A DNA stretch of 64,000 nt from Liriodendron chinense. Lineage: Eukaryota > Streptophyta > Magnoliopsida > Magnoliales > Magnoliaceae. Under the pieces are notes generated by a model. The model had not been told where the DNA came from. It did not search any database and saw only the letters and a list, made by a program, of their open reading frames with translations. Position numbers and translations under genes: made by a program. Location of the stretch: contig ML058433.1 of the NCBI GenBank assembly GCA_003013855.2, forward strand, positions 9,175,966-9,239,965, in the 5' to 3' direction. Shown here piece by piece: positions 38,490 through 49,300 of this stretch. How positions within the stretch are numbered: the stretch's first letter is position 1; every line of letters starts with the position of its first letter.

Positions 38490-41400
38490 ATGTCCGACCA
38501 CGAAGAAGAAACTCATCTCCTCCTCGCTCTTGAGATGACCGAAGCGCAACTTCCAGCGCAACAGCCCATTGATAATACGCCAATCATACAAGAATTGGCA
38601 CAAGGAGTGAGAGCAATGCAAGAAATGCTCTTGCAATTCATGCAAGCACAAGCCACCGCAGCAACCAACAATCAGGTTGGCCCAGTTCAGCAATCTCAAC
38701 AGCCATTCCAGGTCCTTCCGGCCTCCAGTTCAAATCAAGCACAACCATTGGAGTCTGCCCAAGACTACCGACAGCAGCCATCTCAACCCTTCGCTACGGG
38801 GCATCCTCCTCAGTACCTTCCCGCGACAACAAGGCCGTCTCAGGGCACTCCCGTCGCAGGAACTTCCAGTCAGCTTTCAGCCAATCTTGCAAACAATAGT
38901 CTCAGTAGATCTCAGCATGTCCCCGCCGATGGGACAACTTTTCAATTTCAGCACATCCCCGCCGATGGGATTTCAATTCAATTTCCAGCAACAGGGACAG
39001 CACTGGCGAATGCCCACAATGGGGGTCAGTGTCAAGCCCACATCAATCAGCGGACAGTGGCGAATACCCAACAAGGGGGTCACTTCCCAGCATCTCAGCC
39101 TCCTGCAAACAGGAGCACTTTTCAATTCCAGCACATCCCCGCCGATGGGATTCGAGTTAATTTCCAGCAATCTTCAAATCAGCAAAATCCAGTTAATTTC
39201 CAGCAATCTTCAATTCAGCAAGCTCCAGTTAATTTCCAGCAATCTTCAATTTAGCAATCTCCAGTTAATTTCCAGCAAGTTCCAGTTCAACCTTCAGTAC
39301 AATCTCCAATTCAATTGCAATCCTTTCAAGCACAAGTTTATCAGAATCCAGTTCAGTCATCAAATCAATTTCAGCAATCCGCGGTTGCTTTTCAGCAAGC
39401 CCATAGGGTCGAGGACATCGACCACTATGTCGAAGAAGAACGTGCCTTACTCCAGGAGGCACCAGTCGCTCGAACAGATCACTCAGGATTGGACGAGTTG
39501 CGGGAGCAGTTCCAGATCTTGCAAATCAGCTTCAGCGACAACAAGGAATTGATCTACCTTCGACCAAGTTCAGAGACTTGTGTCCCTTCCCAGATGCTCA
39601 AGTACCTCAAAACTTTGAGGTTCCAAAATTCAAAAGATACGATGGCAGCGGTTGTCCCACAGCACATCTCAAGGCCTTCTGTGGAGAGCTGAGTGCAATC
39701 TCAGGAAATGAAGGGGCCCTCATTCGCTTGTTCCAAAAATCTCTAAAGGGCGATGCCCTAGATTGGTACACTTCATTAGACTGCCACCGCATCAGGACAT
39801 GGGAACAACTTTCCGAGGCTTTCGTCGACAGATTCGCGTACAATCTCAATATGGCACCCAGAAGAGCCGACCTCGCGGCTCTCAGGCAAAAGAGTGATGA
39901 GACACTATCAGCTTACGTGGGACGTTGGCGAGCTATGGCAGCTCGAATGCGAACGCCTATCGACGACGAAGAACAAATCTCCATGATTGTTCATTCAACA
40001 TATCCAGGCATATCCGGGTATCTCATCTCGCATCCATATGCGAATTTCTCACAATTGATCCGTGCTGGAGAGCAAGTCGAAGCAGGAATCTGTGCCGGTA
40101 CAATCTCCCCATGGCCTCATCAAGCCACTCCAATCAAAAGGAACAGAGTGGAAGGAAGACCTATCGGGCACGGAAATGGAAACCGCAATGGTTCTCCTCC
40201 TCGCCCAACAGAGGTAAACAACATCAACACCACTGCTCAAGGAAATCAACATGCTCCCCCACAGGGACGTCAACAGTATCAAGTTCAGCATCAGCCTCAG
40301 TGGTATCAGCCACAACCGAATCCTCAGCCACAACCACCTCGACAACAGCAGCAGTTCAGAGGAAACGGTCAATACTCATATCAAAATAGGCAAAACTACA
40401 GGAAGTTCAGGAAATTTACTCCCCTCTCTCAACCACTCAGTCAAGTCATGGCTACGCTAGTGCAGAAGCAGTTACTTACTCTAATGGCACCTCGGCCTCC
40501 GCCTCATCCTCTGCCACCAAACTACCAAGAAAATGAGTATTGTGCCTATCATCAAGGGCGTGGCCACACCACTGATCGATGTTATACCTTGAAGAATGCC
40601 ATACAAGACCTGATTGATGACCGCAAGATCGTCATCTCGGTCCCTGGAACTTCTCCATCAGCTTCCACCAACATCCTTCAGAATCCTCTGCCTCAGCACC
40701 CAACGGACCCCAGTTCGTCTCGTGGCCCTGCAGTCAATAGTATAGAAGAAGGGGACCATCTCGATCGCTTCTTCTCCCCCATCCAATCCATTCATGCCTA
40801 CACTTATGGGCCAACAAATCCTCCTCTGATCATGCAAGGGGCAAGTCCCTTCCCTCCTTCAATCTCTGAGCCAGTAGTACTTGAAGGAGCACTTCCATAT
40901 GATGTACCAGTTGTGCAAGGGGCACCTTACAACCATTCATGCTGGGAACCAGTCATCCTGGAAGGAGCACAATCATACATCGAGCCCACATACGAACCTG
41001 TCATCTTGCAAGGGGCAACCCCAATTCAAGAACAATCCAATCCACGAGGGAAGGATTATACTCATCAGCAGCAAGAGCCCATTGTCTTGGAAGGAGCTCC
41101 TCCAGTTGAGTCGGTCATATTGCAAGGGGCAAATCCTAGAGGCGTGTCAATCACATTACGACAGTTGGGACGAACAGAGAAACCTCCTGCCATATCAAGA
41201 GGACCAGTATTCATTCCATGGGAGCCTCCTGCCCCAGGAACAATCAAGCCAGGACCACGACCTTATGTGGTCTACGAAGATAAGCCTCGATATTACCCTT
41301 TCAGCACAGGCAACAATGTAGTTCTCAAGGCAAAAGCTCCATACGAGGAAGATCTGGTACCCACACCAGCACCGTCGCAAGAATCGGTGATCCTAGAAGG

Positions 41401-41986
41401 CAAAGGTGAGGAAAGTTATAAAGAGGTCCCATGGCACTATCCAGAATGTGCGGAAGTAGGGAACATGAATCCCAACGGGCGTTGCATCCGAAGAGATAAT
41501 CAGAACAGAGGAGATCCCAAAGGCCCTCTTTCAGGCCCCGGTAACAAAAATGAAGCCGCATACGATGTGGCGACTCAGCTCAAGTCAATCCCTGCTCAAA
41601 TCTCAGTATGGGAGCTACTCTGCACATCTCGCATACATCGAGAAATGTTTGCCAAAACCTTGAACGATGCTCACGTCTCCTCTGATACGGCACCAGAAAT
41701 GATAGCTTTGATGATTGGACAACTCCTGGCTCCACGCGTCATCACCTTCACCGATAATGAGCTGCCACCAGAAGGACGAGATCATGGGCGATCCCTCAAC
41801 ATAGCCTTACGATATAAAGACCTCTGCGTCCCACTGGTCCTTATCGATAATGGCTCAAGTTTAAATGTCTGCCCACTCAAGACCGCGGAACGTCTGGGGA
41901 TCAGTCCTTCTTCATTTCGACCCAGCACCATATGGTCAGAGCATTCGACAACACCCGCCGATCAGTGGAAGGGGAGGTCGACATAG
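38490..41986 (+). pseudogene. Tat-1 gag and start of protease, broken frame
   Basis: From ATG 38490 a Gln-rich N-terminus with repeated FQFQHIPADGI and VNFQQSS motifs runs to a TAG at 39252, then on in the same frame to 39692. A frameshift near 39580 moves into the gag core: HLKAFCGELSAISGNEGALI, LKGDALDWYTSL, FVDRFAYNLNMAPRRADL. A Cys-His box follows, CAYHQGRGHTTDRC (about 40540). Residues from about 40830 to 41400 contain about eight EPVILEGA/VILQGA octapeptide repeats. The aspartic protease starts at about 41840 with LVLIDNGSSLNVCPLKTAE, where the active site reads Asp-Asn-Gly. The frame shifts at about 41930. Confidence 0.85.
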
Positions 41987-43297
41987 AGGTACAGATAGGT
42001 CCGAAAATCTCTACCATCACATTCCAAATCCTGGATATATCAGCCTCTTTCAACATGTTGCTCGGGCGACCATGGCTGCACAAGGTTGGAGCTGTGCCAT
42101 CAACTCTGCATCAACGAGTGAAGTACATCTGTGGAAATCAAGTGATCTCTATCCATGCAGAGAAGGAACTCATCATTCCTTCCAATGCTGCTGCTGCTGA
42201 ACCAGACATCCCTGTCATCGATATCCAGCACTCTGAAGAAGATATCCCGTTCCACAGTTTCAAATTCGAGACTGTGAACTTTATCGCCAATCCAGAACCG
42301 ATAAGGGTGGACCGTGTCTTTTCACCAGCAGAACGTCTGAGTCTCAAATACCGAATGAAGAATCATTTCAAGTCTAGAAAGGTACCGCTGGTATATAACC
42401 AACGCAAATGGGGACTCGAATACAGGGCAACCTTCATGGACAAAAGGAGAAAAAAAATTTCGGTGCTCACCCATCCAATTCGTCAAGCCAGGAGAACCTT
42501 GCAAAGATCCAAGAGGGAATCAACCGACTGCACTACACAAAGGCCTCCCGATGAGCCTAGTTTGGGCTACGTGGCCCCCCATTCGATGGGATTAGATTCT
42601 CGAACCGTCTAAGCCTCCAGAAGAAGAAGAAAAAGATGAAGATGAGGAAGGAAGTCAAATACAGCAGCTTCAAGACCAGGTTACTCTGATACCTGCTCCC
42701 AACCAGGGGCACAACCTGCCCACTTCAGCATCAATCAACCAGGGGCACAACCTGCCCACTTCAATTCCAGCCAGTCAGGGGCACAACTTGCCCATCTCAG
42801 CATCAATCAGCAAGGGGCACAACTTGCCCATCTCTACAAAGTCAACATCATCAATCATCAGCCAGGGGCAGAAGCAGCCCATCCATTGGACCAAGAAAGG
42901 GAAGTGGCCAGCTCTAGATTGGTCTGATGTCCAGATTCCAAATTTGTGTCTCACTGTGGAACCAGACGAACTGCAATGCGAGGTAAGTGACCCGGGAGGG
43001 ACTGAGTATGACTCAGATCTCGAACCCGACCAGCAAGAAATCATGGTCATTGGGCCAGACTATGATTCTCCGCCTGAATCATCAACCCCCACCTCTTCAG
43101 GGGAGGAAGTGTGGGGTCCTGAATGGTCATCCGTTCCCCTAACTTTTGAATCAGCCAAAGAGCCATCTGAGGGCTCTGGCTTCCAAAAAAACGCCTGTTT
43201 AAGCAGCGACCGGAACTTTGGAACAAGTTGGGCTCAATCATGGTCTGCAATGCCTACTTGTTCAAAGTCCCATGAATTTCAAAAATCCAAAAAATAA
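41930..43297 (+). pseudogene. Tat-1 protease C-terminus and linker, broken frame
   Basis: Continuing from the protease in another frame: VRAFDNTRRSVEGEVDIEV, then LDISASFNMLLGRPWLHKVG, the Gly-Arg-Pro block of retropepsins. A stop follows at 42612. Between 42705 and 42880 are four to five units around CAGGGGCACAACCTGCCCA. A linker frame (42788-43297) with acidic stretches ends before RT. No enzymatic motif is seen in the linker. Confidence 0.75.
42705..42880 (+). repeat. Imperfect ~36-bp repeats in the Tat-1 linker
   Basis: Four to five units carrying GGGGCACAACYTGCCCA, each with an internal GGGCA/TGCCC inverted pair. Confidence 0.8.
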
Positions 43298-43386
43298 AAA
43301 AATTTCAAAAGCCAAAAACATCTAGCATTTCCATTTCAGAAAAATCTCAAAAACCCAAAAACATTCCTTTTCATGCATTCAGTAGT

Positions 43387-44145
43387 GTGCCAAGTTCGTC
43401 TAAAGAGTCACATGAGTTTGAAGTCGAATCATATGATTTTGACATCGAATTAGACTTCGAGCTCATGGGTCTGGATGAAGCTTGGGACGAGGAAGATGAT
43501 GATCCTGCTCCCGAACTTGAGGATCTCCTCAAAAAGTTCGAATCCAAAGCCAATGTTGTAGCCGATGATTTCGAGATAGTAAACTTGGGGACACCTGAGA
43601 TCCCTAGGGAAGTACGCATTGGAAAATCGTTGCCACCTGAGATGAAACAGAAAATGATAGAGTTCCTAGCTCCAAGATTGTCCAACTTCGCGTTCTCATA
43701 TGAAGACATGCCGGGGCTCGATGAAGAGCTCGTTGTACTCCATCTGCCAACCAAGGCAGATATGAAGCCAGTAAAGCAGAAACTTCGAAGAATGAAGCCA
43801 GAATGGGCTCTGAAAGTCCGAGATGAAGTCATCAAGCAGTACAACGCGGGATTCTTGGTAGTCTCCAACTACCCTGAATGGCTCGCCAACATCGTACCAG
43901 TACCGAAGAAGGACGGCAAGGTTCGAATGTGCATTGACTTCCGAGATCTCAACAAAGCCAGTCCAAAAGATGACTTCCCTTTGCCACATATCGACACTCT
44001 GGTCGACAACACTGCTGGATATAAGATCTTCTCATTCATGGACGGGTTCTCAGGTTACAATCAGATCAAGATGGCCGTCGAAGATCGCGAGAAGACATCG
44101 TTCATCACTCCCTGGGGAACCTTCTGTTACAGGGTAATGCAGTAG
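43387..44145 (+). pseudogene. Tat-1 reverse transcriptase, N-terminal half
   Basis: Reads EEDDDPAPELEDLLKKFESK, then the RT thumb approach KQKLRRMKPEWALKVRDEVI, FLVVSNYPEWLANIVPVPKK, VRMCIDFRDLNKASPKDDFP (motif 1) and FSFMDGFSGYNQIKM (motif A with the first catalytic Asp). It ends GTFCYRVMQ-stop. The PFGLKNAG motif expected next is missing because of a deletion of roughly 20 bases at about 44140, which also shifts the frame into the following segment. Confidence 0.9.
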
Positions 44146-44150
44146 CAACA

Positions 44151-46832
44151 TATCAGCGAGCAATGACAGCATTATTCCATGACATGATGAACAAAGAGCT
44201 TGAAGTATATTTGGATGACATGATCGTCAAATCTCGCACAATTGAAGGACACTTTGAAGATCTGAAGAAGTTATTCAACAGATTAGAAAAGGACAAGCTC
44301 CGTCTCAACCCTCAGAAATGTGTCTTCGGTGCAATGGGAGGTAAGCTCCTCGGCTTTATGGTGAGTGAGAATGGCATCAGGGTCGACGAGACCAAAACCA
44401 GAGCAATCATCGAGATGCCCCCTCCTAGAACAGAGAAGGAAATTCGTGGCTTCCTCGGCAGAATTCAATACATCAGTCGCTTCATCGCACAGCTCACACC
44501 TGTTTGCGAGCCCATTTTCAAGCTCCTTCGAAAGAACGTTCCGAAGGAATGCAATGAGGATTGCCAAGTCACCTTCGACCGCATCAAGAAATATCTCATG
44601 AATCCTCCAGTCCTAGTGCCGCCCACTCCTGGACGACCACTATTGTTATACATCTCGGTAGCAGCAGAAGCCATTGGCTGTGTCCTCGGCCAGCACGACG
44701 AGACCGGGAAGAAGGAACAAGCAATATATTATTTGAGTCGAAAGTTCACTGACTACGAGACCAGGTATTTCCCGATCGAGAAGACCTGCCTGGCCCTAGT
44801 CTGGGCAACTCAGCGACTTCGTCAATACATGATTGCATTCCCTATTCTCCTCCTCGCTCACATGGATCCACTCAAGTACCTGTTCGAGAAGCCGGCACTC
44901 ACTGGAAGGAGAGCTAAATGGCAGCTACTCCTGTCTGAGTTCGACATCACCTATGTCACTCAGAAGGCAATCAAGGGACAGGCCCTCGCCGATCATCTTG
45001 CCACCCACTCCCTCCTGGATTATCAACCGCTCAAGACATTCTTCCCTGATGAAGATCTCTTGTTTATTGAAGAAGAAGAAAAGAAAAGAGATGAGTGGAC
45101 GCTATTCTTCGACGGCGCAGCAAATTCTAAAGGGAGTGGTATTGGAGCAATTCTCTACTCTCCAGATGACGTCCCTATTCCTATCTCAAGGCGCATAGCA
45201 TTCGAGCGCACCAACAACATGGCAGAGTACGAAGCATGTATCGCTGGCTTAAAGGAAGCCATAATCTTGGGCGTCAAGAAGCTGCGAGTATTTGGAGACT
45301 CACAGCTTATCATTAATCAGACCAATGGCGAATGGAAAACCAAGGACGAGAAGTTGATACCATATCATGTATATCTTAAAAATATGATCGAAGAATTCAA
45401 AGAAGTCACCTTCTCATACATGCCCATAGCCAAGAACCAGTTTGCAGATGCTCTCGCCACACTCGCGTCAATGCTCGAGATACCAAAAGGAGCTTCAGAA
45501 TGGGAGCTCACAGTCGAAATTCAAGAAGAACCTGCTTTTTGCCTGCAAATAGAAGAAGCCGAAGCTGTCCCTGACAAACCCTGGTATGCCGACATCAAGC
45601 AATATCTCGAAACCCAGGAGTATCCAGAGTCAGCAATAGCAACAGATCGCCGAACCATTCAGCGTTTGGCCGGCCAGTTCACTATCAGTGGCGAGATTCT
45701 TTACAAGCGATCTTATAATCACATCCTCCTTCGATGCGTCGATGAAACAGAAGCTGCAAAGATCATGGAAGAAATACACGAAGGAATCTGTGGCCCACAC
45801 ATAAACGGGCACACGATGGCAAAGAAGATTCTACGACTCGGTTACTATTGGCTCACCATGGAGACAGACTGTTGCCAGCACGTCAGGAAATGCTTCAAGT
45901 GTCAAGAGCATGCGAATCAAATCCATGCCCCCTCATCAGAGTTATACAACCTGACCACCCCCTGGCCCTTCTCCATGTGGGGACTCGACATCATCGGCAA
46001 GATCAGTCCCAAAGCATCAAACGGTCATGAGTACATACTTGTGGCAGTCGACTACTTCACCAAGTGGGTAGAGGCAGCCTCCTACACCACAATTGCAGCA
46101 TCTCAGGTAATCAAATTCATGAAGAACAACATCATATGCCGGTATGGAATCCCTAATGCTATCATCACAGATAATGGGACCCCGTTCGTCAACAAGAAGA
46201 TGGATGATTTTCTCAGCAAATTCAAGATCCAACGTCATCGATCAAGCCCCTAACGTCCCCAGATGAATGGTGGGGTAGAAGCCGCAAACAAGACAATCGT
46301 CAAGATACTCGAGAAGATGGTCGTGACCTATCGAGATTGGTCAGATATGCTCCCATATGCACTTTGGGCCTATCGAACGTCTGTACGGTCTGCTACGGGC
46401 GTTACTCCTTTCGAGCTTACCTACAGAATGGAAGCAGTCCTACCAGTCGAGGTGGAAATACCATCGCTACGGGTGTTACTAGAAAGCGGAGTTGAAGAAG
46501 GAGAATGGCAACGGGCTAGATTCGATCAGTTGCAGCTAGCAGATGAAAAACGCATGCGTGCACTAAGTAATTCACAGTGCTATCAGAAAAGGATCGCTCG
46601 GGCTTACAACAAGAGAGTCCGAAAAAGAAGTTTCAAGGTAGGTGACATGGTCATGAAGAAGATTCTACCGTCGCACCTTCCGGATCCCAAAGGAAAGTTC
46701 AAACCCTCGTGGGATGGACCACTGATCATCAGAGAAGTACTTCCCGGAGGCGCCCTCAGACTCACCAGCATGAGAGGGGTGGATCTTCCTGAGCCAACCA
46801 ATGCCGACAACGTGAAGATCTTTCATGGTTAA
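44151..46832 (+). pseudogene. Tat-1 RT C-terminus, dual RNase H and integrase, with one nonsense codon
   Basis: RT resumes as ATYQRAMTALFHDMMNKELE and YLDDMIVKS (catalytic Asp pair, about 44209). The first RNase H follows (YYLSRKFTDYETRYFPIEKT). A second, archaeal-type RNase H starts at about 45090 (WTLFFDGAANSKGSGIGAIL, NNMAEYEACIAGL, FGDSQLIINQTNGEW). Integrase has its His-His-Cys-Cys finger (about 45775-45910), GLDIIGK (45980), TDNGTPFVN (46170) and, past a TAA at 46251-46253 in place of an expected Tyr codon, MNGGVEAANK with the catalytic Glu. The C-terminal GPY/F-like part is FKPSWDGPLII. It stops at 46832 without a chromodomain. Confidence 0.9.
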
Positions 46833-47996
46833 GTTATTCTGACCTTATCAAGAGTTACTTTAATAGAGCTGAAGTCAAGAGGTCGAAGCTAAGACCTCTG
46901 AGAAATCATTTCCGTCCACCAACAAGTGTTTCAAATAAGGGGATTCAAAAAGAGAAAAATACAAAAAAAAAGGGGGATTCAAAAGGAAAAGACAAAAAAA
47001 AAGAGAGAGAAAGAATACAAAAGAAAAAGAAAAAAAAAGAAAAGAGAAAGAAAAAGGGAAGCCAAAACAAGGCACCCAAGAAAAAATCAGTCCAAGAAGA
47101 AACACAGTCATCCATCCATTCATCTCAGAAGGGTCTTTAGCAAAGACCGACAGCTCTATTATCGTAACTAAGGATAAGGGCTGAAAGACTGCCATCGGCC
47201 GGCAACGACGGATTCCCGACCTCTAGCCGCCGTAGTTATCCAAACATTCAAAAAAGAAAAGAAAAGAAAAAGAAAATGTGTGCCTAAACAAAGAGGGCGG
47301 ATTGAAAACCCGAAAGGGCGCTCCGAGTAAAAACAGTGGGCATACAGTGGACTTGGTGAAAACCCGAAAGGGCACTGAGGGTAAAAACAGCATAGCTGCC
47401 AAGGGGAAGGCAAGATCAAATACCCGGGACGTGGTGAAAACCCGAAAGGGCGCCACGGGCAAAAATGACGGGGAAAAGCCGGCTGTGGTGAAAACTCGAA
47501 AGAGCGCTACAGGCAAAAATGGCTCAAATGAAAAAAGAAAAAAAAAAATGAAAAGTGCAGGTACCAAGAAATCAGACAGTCCAGATCAGTTCAAGCAGTT
47601 ACAGTTCAAGAACAAGAAGAAATGCAGTCAGGAACGAAGAGCTCTACAAATTCTGACAATCTCAGGAGGCAACAGTTTCTATTGCCTACACCTCTAGGAA
47701 ACCAAAGGATCAAACAAGTTAATCTTGAGACATCGGTCAAAGCATTGGCCGAGCCCCAGTTCTGATTCCTATATCCCAACACAAAATCCAGGCACACTCA
47801 CAAGACCACTCATGGCACAGTAGATTTTCAAACAGTTTTCTCTTTTCAAGTAAATGCATCATATTTCTTTTACACGTATCATATCATCTTTTTCAAAAAA
47901 AAAATACAAAAAAAAAATTTTCATTATCATCAATCATATATGCAAAAAAGAATGTGCAGGTGGCCAACACAATCAATCTCTACCCTCCTCCTCGGC
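46833..47996 (+). other. Repeat-rich non-coding region between Tat-1 pol and the opposite-strand genes
   Basis: Purine-rich A/G stretch (46935-47100), then a hairpin repeat array (47300-47530), then a second A-rich part. The minus strand at its right end (47996 downwards) encodes the last few codons of the opposite-strand ORF B, interrupted by the nested element. Confidence 0.65.
47300..47530 (+). repeat. Array of four GTGAAAACCCGAAAGGGCG hairpin repeats
   Basis: CCCGAAAGGG occurs at 47309-47318, 47363-47372 and 47441-47450. The fourth unit (47495-47504) reads CTCGAAAGAG, with both sides of the stem changed together. Each is a three-pair stem closed by a GAAA (GNRA-type) loop within a conserved context (GTGAAAA before, GGCAAAAA or GTAAAAA after). 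Spacing is 54, 78 and 54 bp. Confidence 0.9.
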
Positions 47997-48880
47997 TGTT
48001 AATGTCAGATTCTGTAACGAGATCCTCCGGCTTTGCTCCTTCACTCCATCAGGGATTTCGCCACCAGACCTGAAGCAAGACAGCAAATAAGGGTGGCTGG
48101 GGCTCAGCCGTTAGCCCTCCGATGCTTAAGTTAGGCCACAATAAGAAGAGAAGCCAAGCAAAACGGAACCAAGATTGAATGAAGTGTGCGTACCTTTCTC
48201 CTCATGGAGTCACTCCCTTATATAGATCTGAGGCTAGCCAATTTTGTTACATAAGATATCGAAATCCCGATGATATCGCGTACGATACTGAAATCTCGCT
48301 GATTTCGGAGGACAAGATCCTTATCCTCAAAGATAGTATCTATCCTAATAACTCCTTCCGGCAATCACGTTTCTTGATAGCAATCTGAGATTCGGAACCA
48401 CCAGAGAAGATAAGCCCAAAGACCAACCTATACAGGCTGTTGATCGACATGGTAATAGCGCTGATTGCTCATAGTTGGAGTCATAGCTACCGAAAAGGAA
48501 GGAGACGCCGAAAGGAAGAAGACCATCCGAACCAAAAGACTCAGGACTACTCTGATGTCGGGAGCTGCTCGTGTCAGGGGTGCTCGCTTCCGTGAACTGC
48601 GACCCCTCCTGACGAGCCCGAGCAGAGCTGCTCGCACCCTATAGATGCGACCTCTTCTGAAGAGCACGAGCCGAACTGCTCGCATCAGGGATGCGCGACC
48701 CCTTCTGAGGAGCACGAGCCGAGCTGCTCGCATCAGGGATGCGCGACCCCTTCTGAGGAGCACGAGCCGAGCTGCTCGCATCCAGGAGACGCGATCCCTT
48801 TTCGCGAGTACGACCTAGACTCCTCGCATTCATATGGTCACGACCCTTCACTTCTTGTCAGATTGTATTAGCCTACAACA
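47997..48880 (-). repeat. 3' LTR of Tat-2
   Basis: 884 bp. It contains a 48-bp imperfect tandem repeat (about 48590-48790) with CACGAGCCGAGCTGCTCGC and a TATA box on the minus strand (48217-48225). Confidence 0.95.
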
Positions 48881-48895
48881 GAAGCCCCCCAAACC
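48881..48895 (-). other. Polypurine tract of Tat-2
   Basis: The minus strand reads GGTTTGGGGGGCTTC directly before the 3' LTR start, the primer for plus-strand synthesis. Confidence 0.8.
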
Positions 48896-49140
48896 CTTGG
48901 TATTGAAGAACTATGCCAAGGGTTTGCTAGTGTTGACAGCTGGGTTCTGGGAGACAATCGCGCATGATTCACTTATCGTGCTTCCGCATTTATGATGACC
49001 AACTTTTGCGCAGCTTTCTCTGCCGCCAGAGATGAAGCGTCAGGTGCCACGTGTTTTCGTATTTAATGCTGGCGTCCGTTCGTCTGATGTGCCGGATGAG
49101 AATCTGCCGCGTGTCCAGCAAATCAAGCGGAATGATTGCG

Positions 49141-49148
49141 TATAAATA
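49141..49148 (+). promoter_or_regulatory. TATA box for the opposite-strand gene of Tat-2
   Basis: TATAAATA, 153 bases before the ATG of the plus-strand gene, followed by a pyrimidine-rich leader (49197-49300). It lies between the 3' LTR and the gene, so this gene may have its own promoter instead of using the LTR. Confidence 0.55.
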
Positions 49149-49300
49149 TCGGACTTAGAGAAATTCCTTCATTTCCGAATTCCATTGCTGCAGAGTTTTC
49201 TTCTTCTTCTTCCTTCTCTATTCTGGAGTGAAAAACCTCTTTACGGAGGTACCCTTCTTTCTTTTCTCTCATTCATTTCATCTTCCATCCCCTTTTTATA

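Noticed and set aside
39925..40460. Alternative-frame and opposite-strand frames within Tat-1 gag (also 38286-38699, 40881-41321)
   Set aside because: They overlap the recognisable gag frame and show only composition-driven Gln/Ser/His-rich sequence.
47300..47530. CRISPR-like array (regular short repeats)
   Set aside because: Plant retroelement context, four degenerate units, unequal spacing and no cas genes; it is a hairpin repeat in a retroelement.
48179..48851. Frames within the two Tat-2 LTRs (also 58050-58722)
   Set aside because: Identical in both LTRs only because the LTRs are identical; Arg/Leu repeats come from the 48-bp tandem repeats.
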